Assembly: GCA_038146785.1 (NCBI GenBank)
Contig: JAYQSI010000016.1
Span: forward strand, 372,001 to 436,000
Direction: 5' to 3'
DNA from: VMDJ01 sp038146785
GTDB taxonomy: Bacteria; Pseudomonadota; Gammaproteobacteria; Chromatiales; Chromatiaceae
Length of the DNA stretch: 64,000 nt
The notes beneath the pieces were generated by a model. That model made no database searches. It was not told where the DNA came from and saw nothing but the letters and a program-made list of their open reading frames with translations. The first letter of the stretch is position 1. Each line of letters opens with the position of its first letter. Made by a program: the position numbers and the translations under genes. Shown in pieces: positions 35,814 to 45,376 of this stretch.

Positions 35814-37178
35814 TTACTTAGGTTGTTTCTTTGGTCGTTCCCAATTTTCTATGGTGACCTGTTTGCCGCCTGATAACGTTAGCTTGTCATCCGGCGTGTC
35901 TTTTCTGATAACTGAGCCTGCACCAATGGTTGCGCCCTTACCAATTGTGACCGGCGCCACCAATGCTGAGTTTGAGCCAATAAACGCATTGTCGCCTATC
36001 ACCGTGGTGTGCTTATTTGCGCCATCGTAGTTACAAGTGATTGTGCCAGCGCCAATGTTCACCCCGGCGCCAATTTGGCTGTCGCCGATATAGGTGAGGT
36101 GATTAACCTTAGAGCCCAGTCCAACCACGGACTTTTTGATCTCAACAAAGTTACCAATGTGCGCGCCACCGGTTAGGTCTGCGCCTGGACGCAATCGCGA
36201 GAACGGACCAATCGTACAATCCGCACCCACCGTCGCGTCATCAAAAATACAATTCTCAACCACAACGGTGTTATCGCCAATGCTGACATTCCGCAGCACC
36301 ACATTTGCACCGATCTTGACGTTATTACCCAAGGTCACGTTACCTTCGATAATCACATTGATATCGATCTCGCAGTCCGTGCCATGCGTTAAGCTGCCAC
36401 GCAAATCAAATCGATTCGGATCACGAAGCAAGACGCCTTCCGTCATTAAACGATCAGCTTGAAGTCGCTGGTAAGCGCGCTCTAGCTCTGCCAACTGAAG
36501 TTTATTATTCACGCCATCAGCTTCAAATTGATGCTCTGGCTGAGTGACTGCAATTGAAACGCCATCGTTCACCGCCATCGCTAGCAAGTCGGTTAGATAG
36601 TACTCACCCTGCGCATTGTTATTCGATAGACCATTGAGCCAGCCCGATAGCTTCTCACCTGGGAAGACCATAATGCCGGTATTCACTTCTTGGATAGCGA
36701 GCTCATCAGCATTGGCATCTTTTTGTTCAACGATACGTTCAACAGCACCTTTGTCATCACGAACGATACGACCGTAACCGCTTGGGTCATCTAAATTAAT
36801 GGTGAGTAAGCCCATGCCATCACCGGCTTGCTCGAGTAATTCGCGCAAGGTCTCGGCACTTGTCAGTGGTACATCACCATAGAGCACCAATACACGATCA
36901 GCTTCTTTGATGTGTGGCATCGCTTGCTGCACCGCATGGCCGGTACCTAATTGTTCTGCTTGTTCTGCCCAAGAAAGGTCAGCGTCGGTCACCACTTCGC
37001 GCACCTGATCACCGCCGTGACCATAGACCACCACGATTTGGCTCGGATCTAAAGATCGCGCAGTATCGATAACATGTTGGACAAGTGGTTTGTGCGCCAA
37101 AGGATGGAGCACTTTCGGCATAGAAGATTTCATCCGTGTGCCTTTGCCGGCGGCCAAGATAACGACTGCAAGGGTCAT
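35814..37178 (-). CDS. glmU: Bifunctional UDP-GlcNAc pyrophosphorylase / GlcN-1-P acetyltransferase
   Basis: Two steps to UDP-GlcNAc. 454 residues. N-terminal uridylyltransferase: LAAGKGTRMKSSMPKVLHPL near residue 8, GDVPLT near residue 103. C-terminal left-handed beta helix acetyltransferase with hexapeptide repeats (IGDNTVVEN, VGADCTIGPFSRLRPGA) and catalytic HLTYIGDSQIG / NYDGANKH. Starts downstream of the atp operon terminator. Confidence 0.98.
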   Translation of the reverse strand: MTLAVVILAAGKGTRMKSSMPKVLHPLAHKPLVQHVIDTARSLDPSQIVVVYGHGGDQVREVVTDADLSWAEQAEQLGTGHAVQQAMPHIKEADRVLVLYGDVPLTSAETLRELLEQAGDGMGLLTINLDDPSGYGRIVRDDKGAVERIVEQKDANADELAIQEVNTGIMVFPGEKLSGWLNGLSNNNAQGEYYLTDLLAMAVNDGVSIAVTQPEHQFEADGVNNKLQLAELERAYQRLQADRLMTEGVLLRDPNRFDLRGSLTHGTDCEIDINVIIEGNVTLGNNVKIGANVVLRNVSIGDNTVVVENCIFDDATVGADCTIGPFSRLRPGADLTGGAHIGNFVEIKKSVVGLGSKVNHLTYIGDSQIGAGVNIGAGTITCNYDGANKHTTVIGDNAFIGSNSALVAPVTIGKGATIGAGSVIRKDTPDDKLTLSGGKQVTIENWERPKKQPK

Positions 37179-37208
37179 TCGTTTTCTCCCTAAAACGTTG
37201 ATAATAAA

Positions 37209-37238
37209 AAAGGCCCTAAGTTTGCACTTAGAGCCTTT
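37209..37238 (-). terminator. Rho-independent terminator of the ATP synthase operon
   Basis: Thirteen-base arms AAAGGCCCTAAGT and ACTTAGAGCCTTT around TTGC, one wobble position, then a T run on the minus strand. It lies between atpC and glmU. Confidence 0.9.
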
Positions 37239-37262
37239 GATTCTAGCAAGAGCTGACGCGCT

Positions 37263-37685
37263 TTACTTTGTCTTTCTGAGACGATCAATAGCGCGTAGCT
37301 GTGCAACGGCTTCAGCCAATTCAACCTGTGCTTTCGCCAGATCCATATCAGCTGATTGATTAGCCATGGCATCTTCGGCGCGACGCTTCGCTTCTTGAGC
37401 GGCTGCCTCGTCCAAATCTGCTGCACGGATACCCGTATCTGCAAGGATAGTGACCTTAAAAGGCTGAACTTCGATCATGCCGCCAGACACATAAAAATGC
37501 TCTTGCGGCTTACCGTTGCCCACATCAACGCGAACTTCACCCGCTTTCAGAGGTGAAATCAGCGGTGTATGGCGAGGTGCCACACCAATTTCACCCATCG
37601 CAGCAGGCGCATAAACCATCTCACCCTGACCAGAGTAGAGATTGCCTTCAGCACTTACGATGTCAACATGAATGGTCATTGCCAT
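37263..37685 (-). CDS. atpC: ATP synthase F1 subunit epsilon
   Basis: 140 residues (E. coli 139). Starts MAMTIHVDIVSAEGNLYSG; the beta sandwich (GEIGVAPRHTPLISPLKAGEVR, YVSGGMIEVQP) precedes the two-helix C-terminus that can lock rotation. Last gene of atpIBEFHAGDC; a strong terminator follows. Confidence 0.97.
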   Translation of the reverse strand: MAMTIHVDIVSAEGNLYSGQGEMVYAPAAMGEIGVAPRHTPLISPLKAGEVRVDVGNGKPQEHFYVSGGMIEVQPFKVTILADTGIRAADLDEAAAQEAKRRAEDAMANQSADMDLAKAQVELAEAVAQLRAIDRLRKTK

Positions 37686-37730
37686 TTGTCTTCTCCAGAT
37701 TCCGTTTTCACAGAACCTTGCTGTTATGCA

Positions 37731-39110
37731 TTACTTCTTCTTGTTTGCGTTTTCGACAGCTTCTTCGATGTCGCCACACATGTAGAACGCTTGCTCTGGC
37801 AAGTGGTCGTACTCACCATTCAAGATGCCTTTGAAGCTTGCAATGGTTTGCGCCAAGGTAACGTACTTACCAGGTGCACCAGTGAACACTTCTGCAACGA
37901 AGAATGGTTGTGACAAGAAACGCTGAATCTTACGAGCACGTTGTACAACGGTCTTATCTTCTTCAGACAATTCGTCCATACCCAAGATCGCGATGATGTC
38001 TTTCAGCTCTTTGTAGCGCTGCAATACACCTTGAACGCCACGTGCTGTGTCGTAGTGCTCATTGCCCACAACGTGTGGGTCAAGAATACGTGAGGTTGAG
38101 TCGAGTGGGTCTACCGCAGGGTAGATACCAAGCTCAGCTACCTGACGAGACAATACCAAGGTCGCATCCAAGTGAGCGAAGGTGGTTGCTGGTGAAGGGT
38201 CAGTCAAGTCGTCCGCAGGTACGTATACCGCTTGGAACGAGGTGATTGAACCTGTCTTAGTAGAGGTAATACGCTCTTGGAGTACACCCATCTCTTCTGC
38301 CAGTGTTGGCTGATAACCTACCGCAGAAGGCATACGACCTAGCAGTGCTGATACCTCGGTTCCCGCCAAGGTGTAACGGTAGATGTTGTCTACGAACATC
38401 AATACGTCACGACCTTCGTCACGGAAGTATTCCGCCATGGTCAAACCAGTCAATGCAACACGCAAACGGTTACCTGGTGGCTCGTTCATCTGACCGTATA
38501 CCAGTGATACTTTGTCGAGTACGCCACCTTCTGACATCTCGTGGTAGAAGTCGTTACCCTCACGAGTACGCTCACCTACACCTGCGAATACCGAGAAGCC
38601 TGAGTGCTCAACCGCGATGTTACGAATCAGTTCCATCAGCGTTACGGTTTTACCTACACCCGCACCACCGAACAGACCAACTTTACCGCCCTTCTGGATC
38701 GGCATGATCAAGTCGATAACTTTGATACCCGTCTCAAGAACTTCTGTTGCTGATGATTGATCTTCTAGCTTTGGCGCTTCACGGTGGATCGGCATACGCG
38801 TCTCTTCACCGATAGGACCTGCTTCGTCAACCGGCTCGCCCAAAACGTCCATGATGCGGCCTAGGGTTGCTTGACCCACTGGCACCTGGATTGGCGCGCC
38901 TGTGTTGCTCACGTCAGAGCCACGCTTCAAACCGTTAGTTGAGCCCATTGCGATAGCACGTACAACACCGTCGCCCAGCTGCTGTTGAACCTCAAGGGTC
39001 AAACCTGCTGACTCGATCTTTAACGCGTCATATACCTTTGGCATAGCACCGCGATCAAATTGAACGTCGACCACCGCGCCGATAATTTCGACGACCTTAC
39101 CCGTGCTCAT
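37731..39110 (-). CDS. atpD: ATP synthase F1 subunit beta
   Basis: Catalytic subunit, 459 residues. P-loop GGAGVGKTVTLMELI near residue 150, Walker B LMFVDNIYRYT, and GVGERTREGND. Catalytic Glu is in GERTRE. The bacterial H+-type sequence, with no sodium-binding features expected in beta. 45-bp gap to atpC. Confidence 0.98.
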   Translation of the reverse strand: MSTGKVVEIIGAVVDVQFDRGAMPKVYDALKIESAGLTLEVQQQLGDGVVRAIAMGSTNGLKRGSDVSNTGAPIQVPVGQATLGRIMDVLGEPVDEAGPIGEETRMPIHREAPKLEDQSSATEVLETGIKVIDLIMPIQKGGKVGLFGGAGVGKTVTLMELIRNIAVEHSGFSVFAGVGERTREGNDFYHEMSEGGVLDKVSLVYGQMNEPPGNRLRVALTGLTMAEYFRDEGRDVLMFVDNIYRYTLAGTEVSALLGRMPSAVGYQPTLAEEMGVLQERITSTKTGSITSFQAVYVPADDLTDPSPATTFAHLDATLVLSRQVAELGIYPAVDPLDSTSRILDPHVVGNEHYDTARGVQGVLQRYKELKDIIAILGMDELSEEDKTVVQRARKIQRFLSQPFFVAEVFTGAPGKYVTLAQTIASFKGILNGEYDHLPEQAFYMCGDIEEAVENANKKK

Positions 39111-39171
39111 TGGCGTTTCCTCTCAATCAATACATTCGCAACCGAAGCTGCGGTTAAATTTAAAATTCGTT

Positions 39172-40041
39172 TTAGCCTGATACCGCTGCTGCGCCACCCA
39201 CGATCTCAGAGATCTCTTGGGTAATCGCTGCCTGACGTGCTTTGTTGTAAATCAACTGCAGCTCATCAATCATGTTTCCGGCGTTATCTGTTGCAGCCTT
39301 CATCGCAACCATACGTGCTGATTGCTCACATGCTGCGTTCTCTACCACCGCTTGATACGCAATTGATTCGATATAACGAACCAACAGTGCATCCAATACT
39401 TCACGAGAACCAGGCTCGTAAATGTAATCCCAGTGGTGCTTCAGCTCATCTTCATCTTCACCTGCAGCCAAAGGTACCAACTTAGAAATTGTTGGCTCCT
39501 GCGTCATGGTGTTAACGAAGGTGTTGTACGCCAAGCGGATCTCATCCACTTCGCCATTGCTGAACGCATCCAGCATTACTTTGATGGTGCCCACAAGATC
39601 TTCAACGTGTGGCTGGTCGCCTAAATGCGTTACCTGTGCCAACACTTCACCACCTACACGGCGGAAGAAGCCCAGTGCCTTATTGCCCACTAAGCAATAC
39701 TTAATTTCATTGCCTGATTCACGCAGTGCTTTGATATCGCGTACCAAGCGGCGGAACAGGTTGGTGTTCAAACCACCACACAAGCCACGGTCAGACGACA
39801 CAATGATGTAGCCGATCTTTTTAACTTCACGTGTTTTCATGAAGTCATGCGTGTACTCAGCGTTAGCTGAAGCGACGTGACCTACGATTTGTCGCATCTT
39901 GTCCGCGTACGGACGAGACTGACCCATGCGGTCTTGTGCTTTACGCATTTTCGCAGCAGCAACCATTTCCATTGCACGCGTGATCTTCTGCGTACTTTTT
40001 ACGGAAGCGATTTTTGTGCGAATTTCTTTTGCGCCTGCCAT
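39172..40041 (-). CDS. atpG: ATP synthase F1 subunit gamma
   Basis: Central rotor shaft, 289 residues. N-terminal helix MAGAKEIRTKIASVKSTQKITRAMEMVAAAKMRKAQ (landmark KIASVKSTQKITRAM), central VSSDRGLCGGLNTNLF, and the C-terminal helix AMKAATDNAGNMIDELQL. Length close to E. coli (287). Confidence 0.98.
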   Translation of the reverse strand: MAGAKEIRTKIASVKSTQKITRAMEMVAAAKMRKAQDRMGQSRPYADKMRQIVGHVASANAEYTHDFMKTREVKKIGYIIVSSDRGLCGGLNTNLFRRLVRDIKALRESGNEIKYCLVGNKALGFFRRVGGEVLAQVTHLGDQPHVEDLVGTIKVMLDAFSNGEVDEIRLAYNTFVNTMTQEPTISKLVPLAAGEDEDELKHHWDYIYEPGSREVLDALLVRYIESIAYQAVVENAACEQSARMVAMKAATDNAGNMIDELQLIYNKARQAAITQEISEIVGGAAAVSG

Positions 40042-40100
40042 GTGTCTCTCGCTTTAAATCGAAAAACCTAGCGACTCGTTCGAGTCGCTAGATTAAGTGC

Positions 40101-41642
40101 TTACCAAGTGTTGTTTGCCTTGAAGTCCTTCATGGCGTCGTGGAACTTAGCCTCAACGTCATCATTCCAGTCAGCCTTAGCATTAACATCTGCAACCAAT
40201 GCTGATTGGTTAGCTGCTAGGTACTGGTGAAGAGCTGCTTCAAATGCAACAACCTTAGAGGTTTCAACATCGTCTAAGTAACCTTCGTTAGCTGCGAACA
40301 ACGAGAACGCCATTTCAGCTGTATTCAAAGGACTGTACTGCGCCTGCTTCATCAATTCAGTTACGCGCTTACCACGCTCCAACTGTGCACGAGTTGCCTC
40401 GTCCAAATCTGATGCGAACTGCGAGAACGCTGCCAATTCACGATATTGAGCCAATGCTAGACGAACACCGCCGCCGAGCTTCTTGATGATCTTAGTCTGT
40501 GCCGAACCACCTACACGAGATACCGACAGACCCGCGTTAATCGCAGGACGCATACCTGCTGCGAACAAATCAGACTCCAAGAAGATCTGACCGTCAGTAA
40601 TCGAAATTACGTTGGTTGGTACGAACGCTGATACGTCACCTGCTTGGGTTTCAATGATAGGGAACGCGGTCAATGAACCGGTTTGACCTTTCACTTCACC
40701 GTTGGTGAACTTTTCAACGTAGTCAGCATTTACACGAGCTGCACGCTCAAGCAAACGTGAGTGCAAGTAGAAAACGTCACCTGGGTACGCTTCACGACCT
40801 GGTGGACGACGTAGCAACAATGAAACCTGACGATAAGCCCATGCTTGCTTGGTCAAGTCATCATAAATAATCATCGCGTCTTGTCCGCGGTCGCGGAAGT
40901 ACTCACCCATGGTACAACCAGAGTAAGGAGCGATGAATTGCATTGCTGCTGAGTCAGCTGCAGGAGCAGAAACCACAATGGTGTGTTCCATTGCGCCGTG
41001 CTCTTCAAGCTTACGAACCAGACCCGCAACAGTTGAGTTCTTCTGACCCACTGCAACGTAGATACACTTAATGCCAGTGCCTTTCTGGTTGATGATGGCG
41101 TCGATAGCGATAGCTGACTTACCAGTCTGACGGTCACCGATGATCAACTCACGCTGACCACGACCTACTGGAACCATTGCGTCGATCGCTTTGATACCGG
41201 TTTGAACAGGTTGGTCTACTGACTTACGGTCGATAACGCCTGGTGCAACTTCTTCAATAGGTGCTGAAGTTGATGCATTGATAGGGCCTTTACCGTCCAT
41301 TGGGTTACCCAGCGCGTCAACAACGCGGCCAAGTAGCTCAGGGCCAGTTGGAACTTCCAAAACGCGACCGGTACATTTAACCCAGTCACCTTCTGTGATG
41401 TTCTTGTAGTCACCCAAGATAACCGCACCTACCGAATCACGCTCTAAGTTAAGCGCCAAGCCGTAAACGTTACCTGGGAACTCCAGCATCTCGTAAGACA
41501 TTACGTCTGCTAGACCGTGGATACGAACAATACCGTCAGTTACAGAAACTACGGTGCCTTCGTTGTGAGCTTCGGTTGAAGCATCGAAGTTTTCGATCTT
41601 CTTCTTGATCAGCTCGCTGATTTCAGAGGGATTCAGTTGCAT
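40101..41642 (-). CDS. atpA: ATP synthase F1 subunit alpha
   Basis: Non-catalytic nucleotide-binding subunit, 513 residues, same length as E. coli. Walker A GDRQTGKSAIAIDAI near residue 170, YDDLTKQAWAYRQVSLLLRRPPGREAYPGDVFYLHSRLLERAA near residue 265 (landmark RPPGREAYPGDVFYLHSRL), and the Arg finger region SVSRVGGSAQTK. Between atpH and atpG. Confidence 0.98.
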   Translation of the reverse strand: MQLNPSEISELIKKKIENFDASTEAHNEGTVVSVTDGIVRIHGLADVMSYEMLEFPGNVYGLALNLERDSVGAVILGDYKNITEGDWVKCTGRVLEVPTGPELLGRVVDALGNPMDGKGPINASTSAPIEEVAPGVIDRKSVDQPVQTGIKAIDAMVPVGRGQRELIIGDRQTGKSAIAIDAIINQKGTGIKCIYVAVGQKNSTVAGLVRKLEEHGAMEHTIVVSAPAADSAAMQFIAPYSGCTMGEYFRDRGQDAMIIYDDLTKQAWAYRQVSLLLRRPPGREAYPGDVFYLHSRLLERAARVNADYVEKFTNGEVKGQTGSLTAFPIIETQAGDVSAFVPTNVISITDGQIFLESDLFAAGMRPAINAGLSVSRVGGSAQTKIIKKLGGGVRLALAQYRELAAFSQFASDLDEATRAQLERGKRVTELMKQAQYSPLNTAEMAFSLFAANEGYLDDVETSKVVAFEAALHQYLAANQSALVADVNAKADWNDDVEAKFHDAMKDFKANNTW

Positions 41643-41656
41643 GGTTGCTTACCCTG

Positions 41657-42196
41657 TTAAATTCCTAATTGGTTTGCCAATTGGCTGATTTGGCTTGATA
41701 TAGAACCGTCGATAACCATATCGCCAGCACGGAGACGGAAGCCGCCGATTAAGCTGTTATCTTCAGTGCTCGTAATGCGAACATCACGACCAAGCTTTTT
41801 CTTAAGTGCACTTGCTAGTGTTTGCTCTTGCTCAGCTGAAAGCGGGAAAGCGGTCGCGACTTCTACGTCGATCGTGCCTTCGTGGCCTGCTTTAAGTTGT
41901 GCAAACGCTGCAGCGATCTCTGGCAATACTGCCAAGCGACCATTGTCAGCCAGCAACTTGATCAAGTTGTTACCTTCTGCGCTCATGCTTGAACCACCGA
42001 TATCCATCAGTAACTCAGCTTTTTGTGCAGCGGTTTTCTTAGGGTTGTTGATCACAGTCTGCATTGCAGAGTCTTGAGCAACCGCACCTAAAAGGCTAAA
42101 CATGTCAGCCCATTGACCAAGTGCATTAGTTTCAACCGCACGCTGAAAAGCTGCTTCAGCGTAAGGTCGAGCGATAGTTGTAGCGTCTCCAGCCAT
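41657..42196 (-). CDS. atpH: ATP synthase F1 subunit delta
   Basis: Peripheral-stalk subunit, 179 residues. N-terminal ARPYAEAAFQRAVE and C-terminal IGGFRLRAGDMVIDGSISSQ are the conserved ends; the rest is helical as expected. 10-bp gap to atpF. Confidence 0.96.
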   Translation of the reverse strand: MAGDATTIARPYAEAAFQRAVETNALGQWADMFSLLGAVAQDSAMQTVINNPKKTAAQKAELLMDIGGSSMSAEGNNLIKLLADNGRLAVLPEIAAAFAQLKAGHEGTIDVEVATAFPLSAEQEQTLASALKKKLGRDVRITSTEDNSLIGGFRLRAGDMVIDGSISSQISQLANQLGI

Positions 42197-42206
42197 AGGG
42201 CCTGCC

Positions 42207-42677
42207 TCAGATCTGTTGCGCGACAGCGTCTACGATGTCTTTGTGCGCATTAGCATCGATCTCTTTACGCAAGATTTTTTCTGCACCGACAACTGCCAGT
42301 TCAGCAACTTTGCCACGCAATTGCTCGCGCGCTTTGTTGGTTTCTTGCTCGATCTCTGCTTGTGCCGCAGCCAATTGACGAGAACCCTCTTCTTGGGCCT
42401 TGTTCTTGGCTTCTTCAACAATCATTGACGCCTGCTTTTCAGCATTCGCTTTGATCTCAGCTGCTTGTTGCTTAGCTTGAGCGATAGTTTCAGCAGCACG
42501 TTTCTCTGCTAATTCCTGCTCATGCGCACCGCGCTCTGCAGCTGCCAGACCATCAGCGATCTTGGCTTTACGCTCATCCATCGCTTGAACCAGCGGTGGC
42601 CATACGAAACGCATGGTGAACCATACGAATACAGCAAAGGACACGAGCTGTGCGATAAGTGTCAGGTTGATATTCAT
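42207..42677 (-). CDS. atpF: ATP synthase F0 subunit b
   Basis: Stator subunit, 156 residues, same length as E. coli. A single N-terminal membrane helix (LIAQLVSFAVFVWFTMRFVW) is followed by a long charged coiled coil and the delta-binding end GAEKILRKEIDANAH. Confidence 0.97.
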   Translation of the reverse strand: MNINLTLIAQLVSFAVFVWFTMRFVWPPLVQAMDERKAKIADGLAAAERGAHEQELAEKRAAETIAQAKQQAAEIKANAEKQASMIVEEAKNKAQEEGSRQLAAAQAEIEQETNKAREQLRGKVAELAVVGAEKILRKEIDANAHKDIVDAVAQQI

Positions 42678-42729
42678 CCCGATACCTCGAGTGGACGAGT
42701 GAGTTTAAATAAGTTCGTTAATGTTTCGC

Positions 42730-42963
42730 TTACAGCGCGAACATTACGTACATGCCCAGACCTACAGCGATCATAGGTACCGCGTCGGTCAAGCCCATGA
42801 CGATGAAGAACTGAGTACGCAGCATTGGGATCAACTCAGGTTGACGCGCAGCGCCTTCCAAGAAGCGACCACCGAGAACACCGATACCTACAGCAGCGCC
42901 TACAGCGCCAAGGCCCAGCATGATTGCAGCTGCGATGATAAGCAGAGCTTGTGCCATTTCCAT
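42730..42963 (-). CDS. atpE: ATP synthase F0 subunit c
   Basis: Proteolipid ring subunit, 77 residues, two membrane helices joined by the polar loop ARQPELI. The proton-carrying Asp is in GLTDAVPMIAVG near residue 60, and the sodium-type Gln/Glu-Ser pattern is absent, so a proton-driven ring is inferred. AAGGGG seven bases upstream supports the start at 42963. Confidence 0.97.
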   Translation of the reverse strand: MEMAQALLIIAAAIMLGLGAVGAAVGIGVLGGRFLEGAARQPELIPMLRTQFFIVMGLTDAVPMIAVGLGMYVMFAL

Positions 42964-43008
42964 GATTTTCCCCTTAGTTCAGGTAGAAGTTAAAAGTTAA
43001 GTTTTAAA

Positions 43009-43902
43009 TTAGTGATGATCAGCGTGTGCCATATCCAGGTAAACGATGGTCAACGTCATAAAGATGAACGCTTGCAGCGTGATAACCAAGATGTGGAATA
43101 CAGCCCATACGAACTGCAAGGTGCCACCGAAGATACCCATTACCCAGCCCGCGCTGTACATCAACGCGATCAAGATGAAGATCATTTCACCCGCGTACAT
43201 GTTGCCGAACAAACGCAGTGACAATGAAATTGGCTTAGCAATCAGGTTGACGCCTTCAAGCACCAAGTTGATCACAGTCGTAAATGGTTTCAACAGCATG
43301 TTATTGGTTTGGAAAGGCATGCCGGTTAATTCGCCAACAAAGCCACCAACACCTTTGATCTTGATGCTGTAGAAAAGAATTAGGAAGAACACACCAAACG
43401 CCATCGCGAAGGTCACGTTAGGGTCGGTGCTTGGAACAATCTTCATATAAACATGATGCGGATCAACGCCAAACGCGTAGTAACCGATCTGGCCTGCAAT
43501 CCAAGGAACCAAATCCACTGGGATCAAGTCCATCAAGTTCATCAGGAAGACCCAGACGAAAATGGTCAACGCCAATGGTGCAACCATGTTGTTCTTAGAA
43601 GTGAACGAACCACGTACAGCGTCGTCAACGAAGTCAACGATCATCTCAACGAAGTTTTGGAAACCGGTAGGTGTTTCAGCTGATGCTTTTTTTGCAGCAC
43701 CGCGGAAGAAGATCATGGCGATAACAATCAAGCCAATCGACCACATCATTGAATCAACGTGGATTGCATTGAAGCCCATTGCTGCCGCTTCCTGCGCACT
43801 GTGCGCAAAGCCCCACTCGCCAGTCTCAGGGTTTAAACCATAAGTCCAGTTGGTCAAATGGTGTTGGATATATTGTGACGATGTAACTTCTGAACCAGCC
43901 AT
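43009..43902 (-). CDS. atpB: ATP synthase F0 subunit a
   Basis: Proton-channel subunit, 297 residues, multi-pass. The essential Arg is in ISLSLRLFGNMYAGE near residue 225; the C-terminal half-channel residues are in LQAFIFMTLTIVYLDMA. N-terminal part is longer than E. coli AtpB (271), with the extra length before the first membrane helix. Confidence 0.97.
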   Translation of the reverse strand: MAGSEVTSSQYIQHHLTNWTYGLNPETGEWGFAHSAQEAAAMGFNAIHVDSMMWSIGLIVIAMIFFRGAAKKASAETPTGFQNFVEMIVDFVDDAVRGSFTSKNNMVAPLALTIFVWVFLMNLMDLIPVDLVPWIAGQIGYYAFGVDPHHVYMKIVPSTDPNVTFAMAFGVFFLILFYSIKIKGVGGFVGELTGMPFQTNNMLLKPFTTVINLVLEGVNLIAKPISLSLRLFGNMYAGEMIFILIALMYSAGWVMGIFGGTLQFVWAVFHILVITLQAFIFMTLTIVYLDMAHADHH

Positions 43903-43917
43903 TTCTCTTTATTACTC

Positions 43918-44286
43918 TCAACGGGCGATGCGATTCGCCAGTAGCGGGGGTAATACCTGAACGATTAAGAACGCAGTGAATAATGCCACTGGCTCTAAAT
44001 CATCGATTTTTTTCATCGCGATGGCGAAAACAATAACGATCGAAACAATCTTTAAGATTTCACCACCATAGAACCTTGCCACCAACTGACCCGGCTCTTT
44101 AGCGCTGTAGGGACCAAAGATCCAAAACGCAAAAACAGCGGTTCCTATAATGGTTGCAAGACCACCAATAAAGGCGTCTCTCGCATAACGAATATCGAAA
44201 ACTGCTGCGACTAGCGCAACGATAACAGCAACTGAAATCTGCGCTAATAAGATGTTTTTAGCTCGACGTTCATCGAGGTTATGCAT
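43918..44286 (-). CDS. atpI: ATP synthase subunit I
   Basis: Small hydrophobic protein of 122 residues with four predicted membrane segments (for example FIGGLATIIGTAVFAFWIFGPY), a chaperone-like aid to c-ring assembly. ATG at 44286 (HNLDERRAKNIL) is chosen; a TTG at 44295 would add three residues, and neither has a clear ribosome site. First gene of the operon; sequence is only weakly conserved in the family. Confidence 0.88.
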   Translation of the reverse strand: MHNLDERRAKNILLAQISVAVIVALVAAVFDIRYARDAFIGGLATIIGTAVFAFWIFGPYSAKEPGQLVARFYGGEILKIVSIVIVFAIAMKKIDDLEPVALFTAFLIVQVLPPLLANRIAR

Positions 44287-44322
44287 AACGTTCAACTACG
44301 GTCTTGGCCAAAAAGCGGGGGC

Positions 44323-44351
44323 AGTATAGGGAGAGGCCGAACTAAGGTCAA
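44323..44351 (-). promoter_or_regulatory. Sigma70 promoter of the atp operon
   Basis: Minus strand TTGACC (44351-44346), exactly 17 bp, TATACT (44328-44323): one mismatch in each hexamer. It would start about 30 bases before atpI. Confidence 0.85.
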
Positions 44352-44446
44352 ACTATGAGCACATAAAAAATTCAATATAAGAACGCCCTAACATTGTGGA
44401 AATCAGCGTGCGGTTTTTTTGATCTCCAAAAATGCGCTTCTCGCGG

Positions 44447-45358
44447 TCATTTTATGTGCTCTAGGATGCCCTCGAGCTCGTCTAAACTGTTGTAACTGAT
44501 CTGCAAAGTGCCCTTTCCCTTGCCGGTTTGTTTCAAATCGACCTTCGCCCCCAAGCGATCGGTCAAATCATCTAACAAGCGACGGGTATCACTGTCGTAA
44601 CCAGACTCTGCTTTTTTGCTCGCCGTTGGCTTGGGGCTCAATAACGCCTTAACCAGAGCCTCGGTGGCGCGAACCGACAAGCCTTTCTTCACCACCTCGT
44701 TTGCGGCTTTACGCTGATCGCCCGCTTTTAGCGCCAACAAGGCGCGAGCGTGACCCATGTCCAGCTTGCGCTCATCAACCAGTGCTTTCACTTCAGGCGC
44801 CAATTCGAGCAAACGCATTAAATTGGTGACGGTGGTACGAGATTTACCCACCGCATTGGCAATTTCTTGGTGAGTTAGGCCAAATTCATCGAGTAAGCGA
44901 TGCAATGCGACCGCTTCTTCTAAAGGATTGAGATCGTCACGCTGAATATTCTCGATCAAGGCCATCGCCATGGCGGTTTGATCGTCAACTTCTCTAATAA
45001 AAACAGGGACTTCGGCAAGCCCAGCAAGCTGAGCTGCTCGCCAACGACGCTCACCGGCGATGATTTCATAGCTCTTATCGCCAACCGAACGTACGACGAT
45101 AGGCTGAACCATGCCCTGCGCTTTGATCGAATCGGCTAATTCTTGCAGCTTGTTTTCATCAAAATGACGGCGTGGCTGATAACGACCGCGCTGTAGATAC
45201 TCGACTGGCAATGCGCTTTGGCCTTTATCTGCCTGAGCTGAGCTTGGCGCAGCAGATGATTCGCCCGCTGATGTTGCTTCAGCTGGCTCCGCTTTGTTGG
45301 ATTTGCCACCACCTAAAAGCGCGTCTAAACCGCGCGCCAATCCACGTTTCTTAGCCAT
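44447..45358 (-). CDS. parB: Chromosome partitioning protein ParB
   Basis: Binds parS, loads SMC and spreads as a CTP-dependent clamp. 303 residues. The CTPase/ParB core has LPVEYLQRGRYQPRRHFDENKLQELADSIKAQG (landmark GRYQPRRHFDE) and GERRWRAAQLAGL near residue 105; the HTH is LTHQEIANAVGKSRTTVTNLMRLLEL near residue 155. The C-terminal dimerisation domain follows a Lys/Ala linker. Two parS sites are present in recF at 58611 and 59217. Confidence 0.97.
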   Translation of the reverse strand: MAKKRGLARGLDALLGGGKSNKAEPAEATSAGESSAAPSSAQADKGQSALPVEYLQRGRYQPRRHFDENKLQELADSIKAQGMVQPIVVRSVGDKSYEIIAGERRWRAAQLAGLAEVPVFIREVDDQTAMAMALIENIQRDDLNPLEEAVALHRLLDEFGLTHQEIANAVGKSRTTVTNLMRLLELAPEVKALVDERKLDMGHARALLALKAGDQRKAANEVVKKGLSVRATEALVKALLSPKPTASKKAESGYDSDTRRLLDDLTDRLGAKVDLKQTGKGKGTLQISYNSLDELEGILEHIK

Positions 45359-45376
45359 GTATTTCTGTTTTGAACC

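Noticed and set aside
38303..38707. 134-codon antisense open frame in atpD
   Set aside because: Shadow frame of a highly conserved gene; Arg/Ser-rich without family features.
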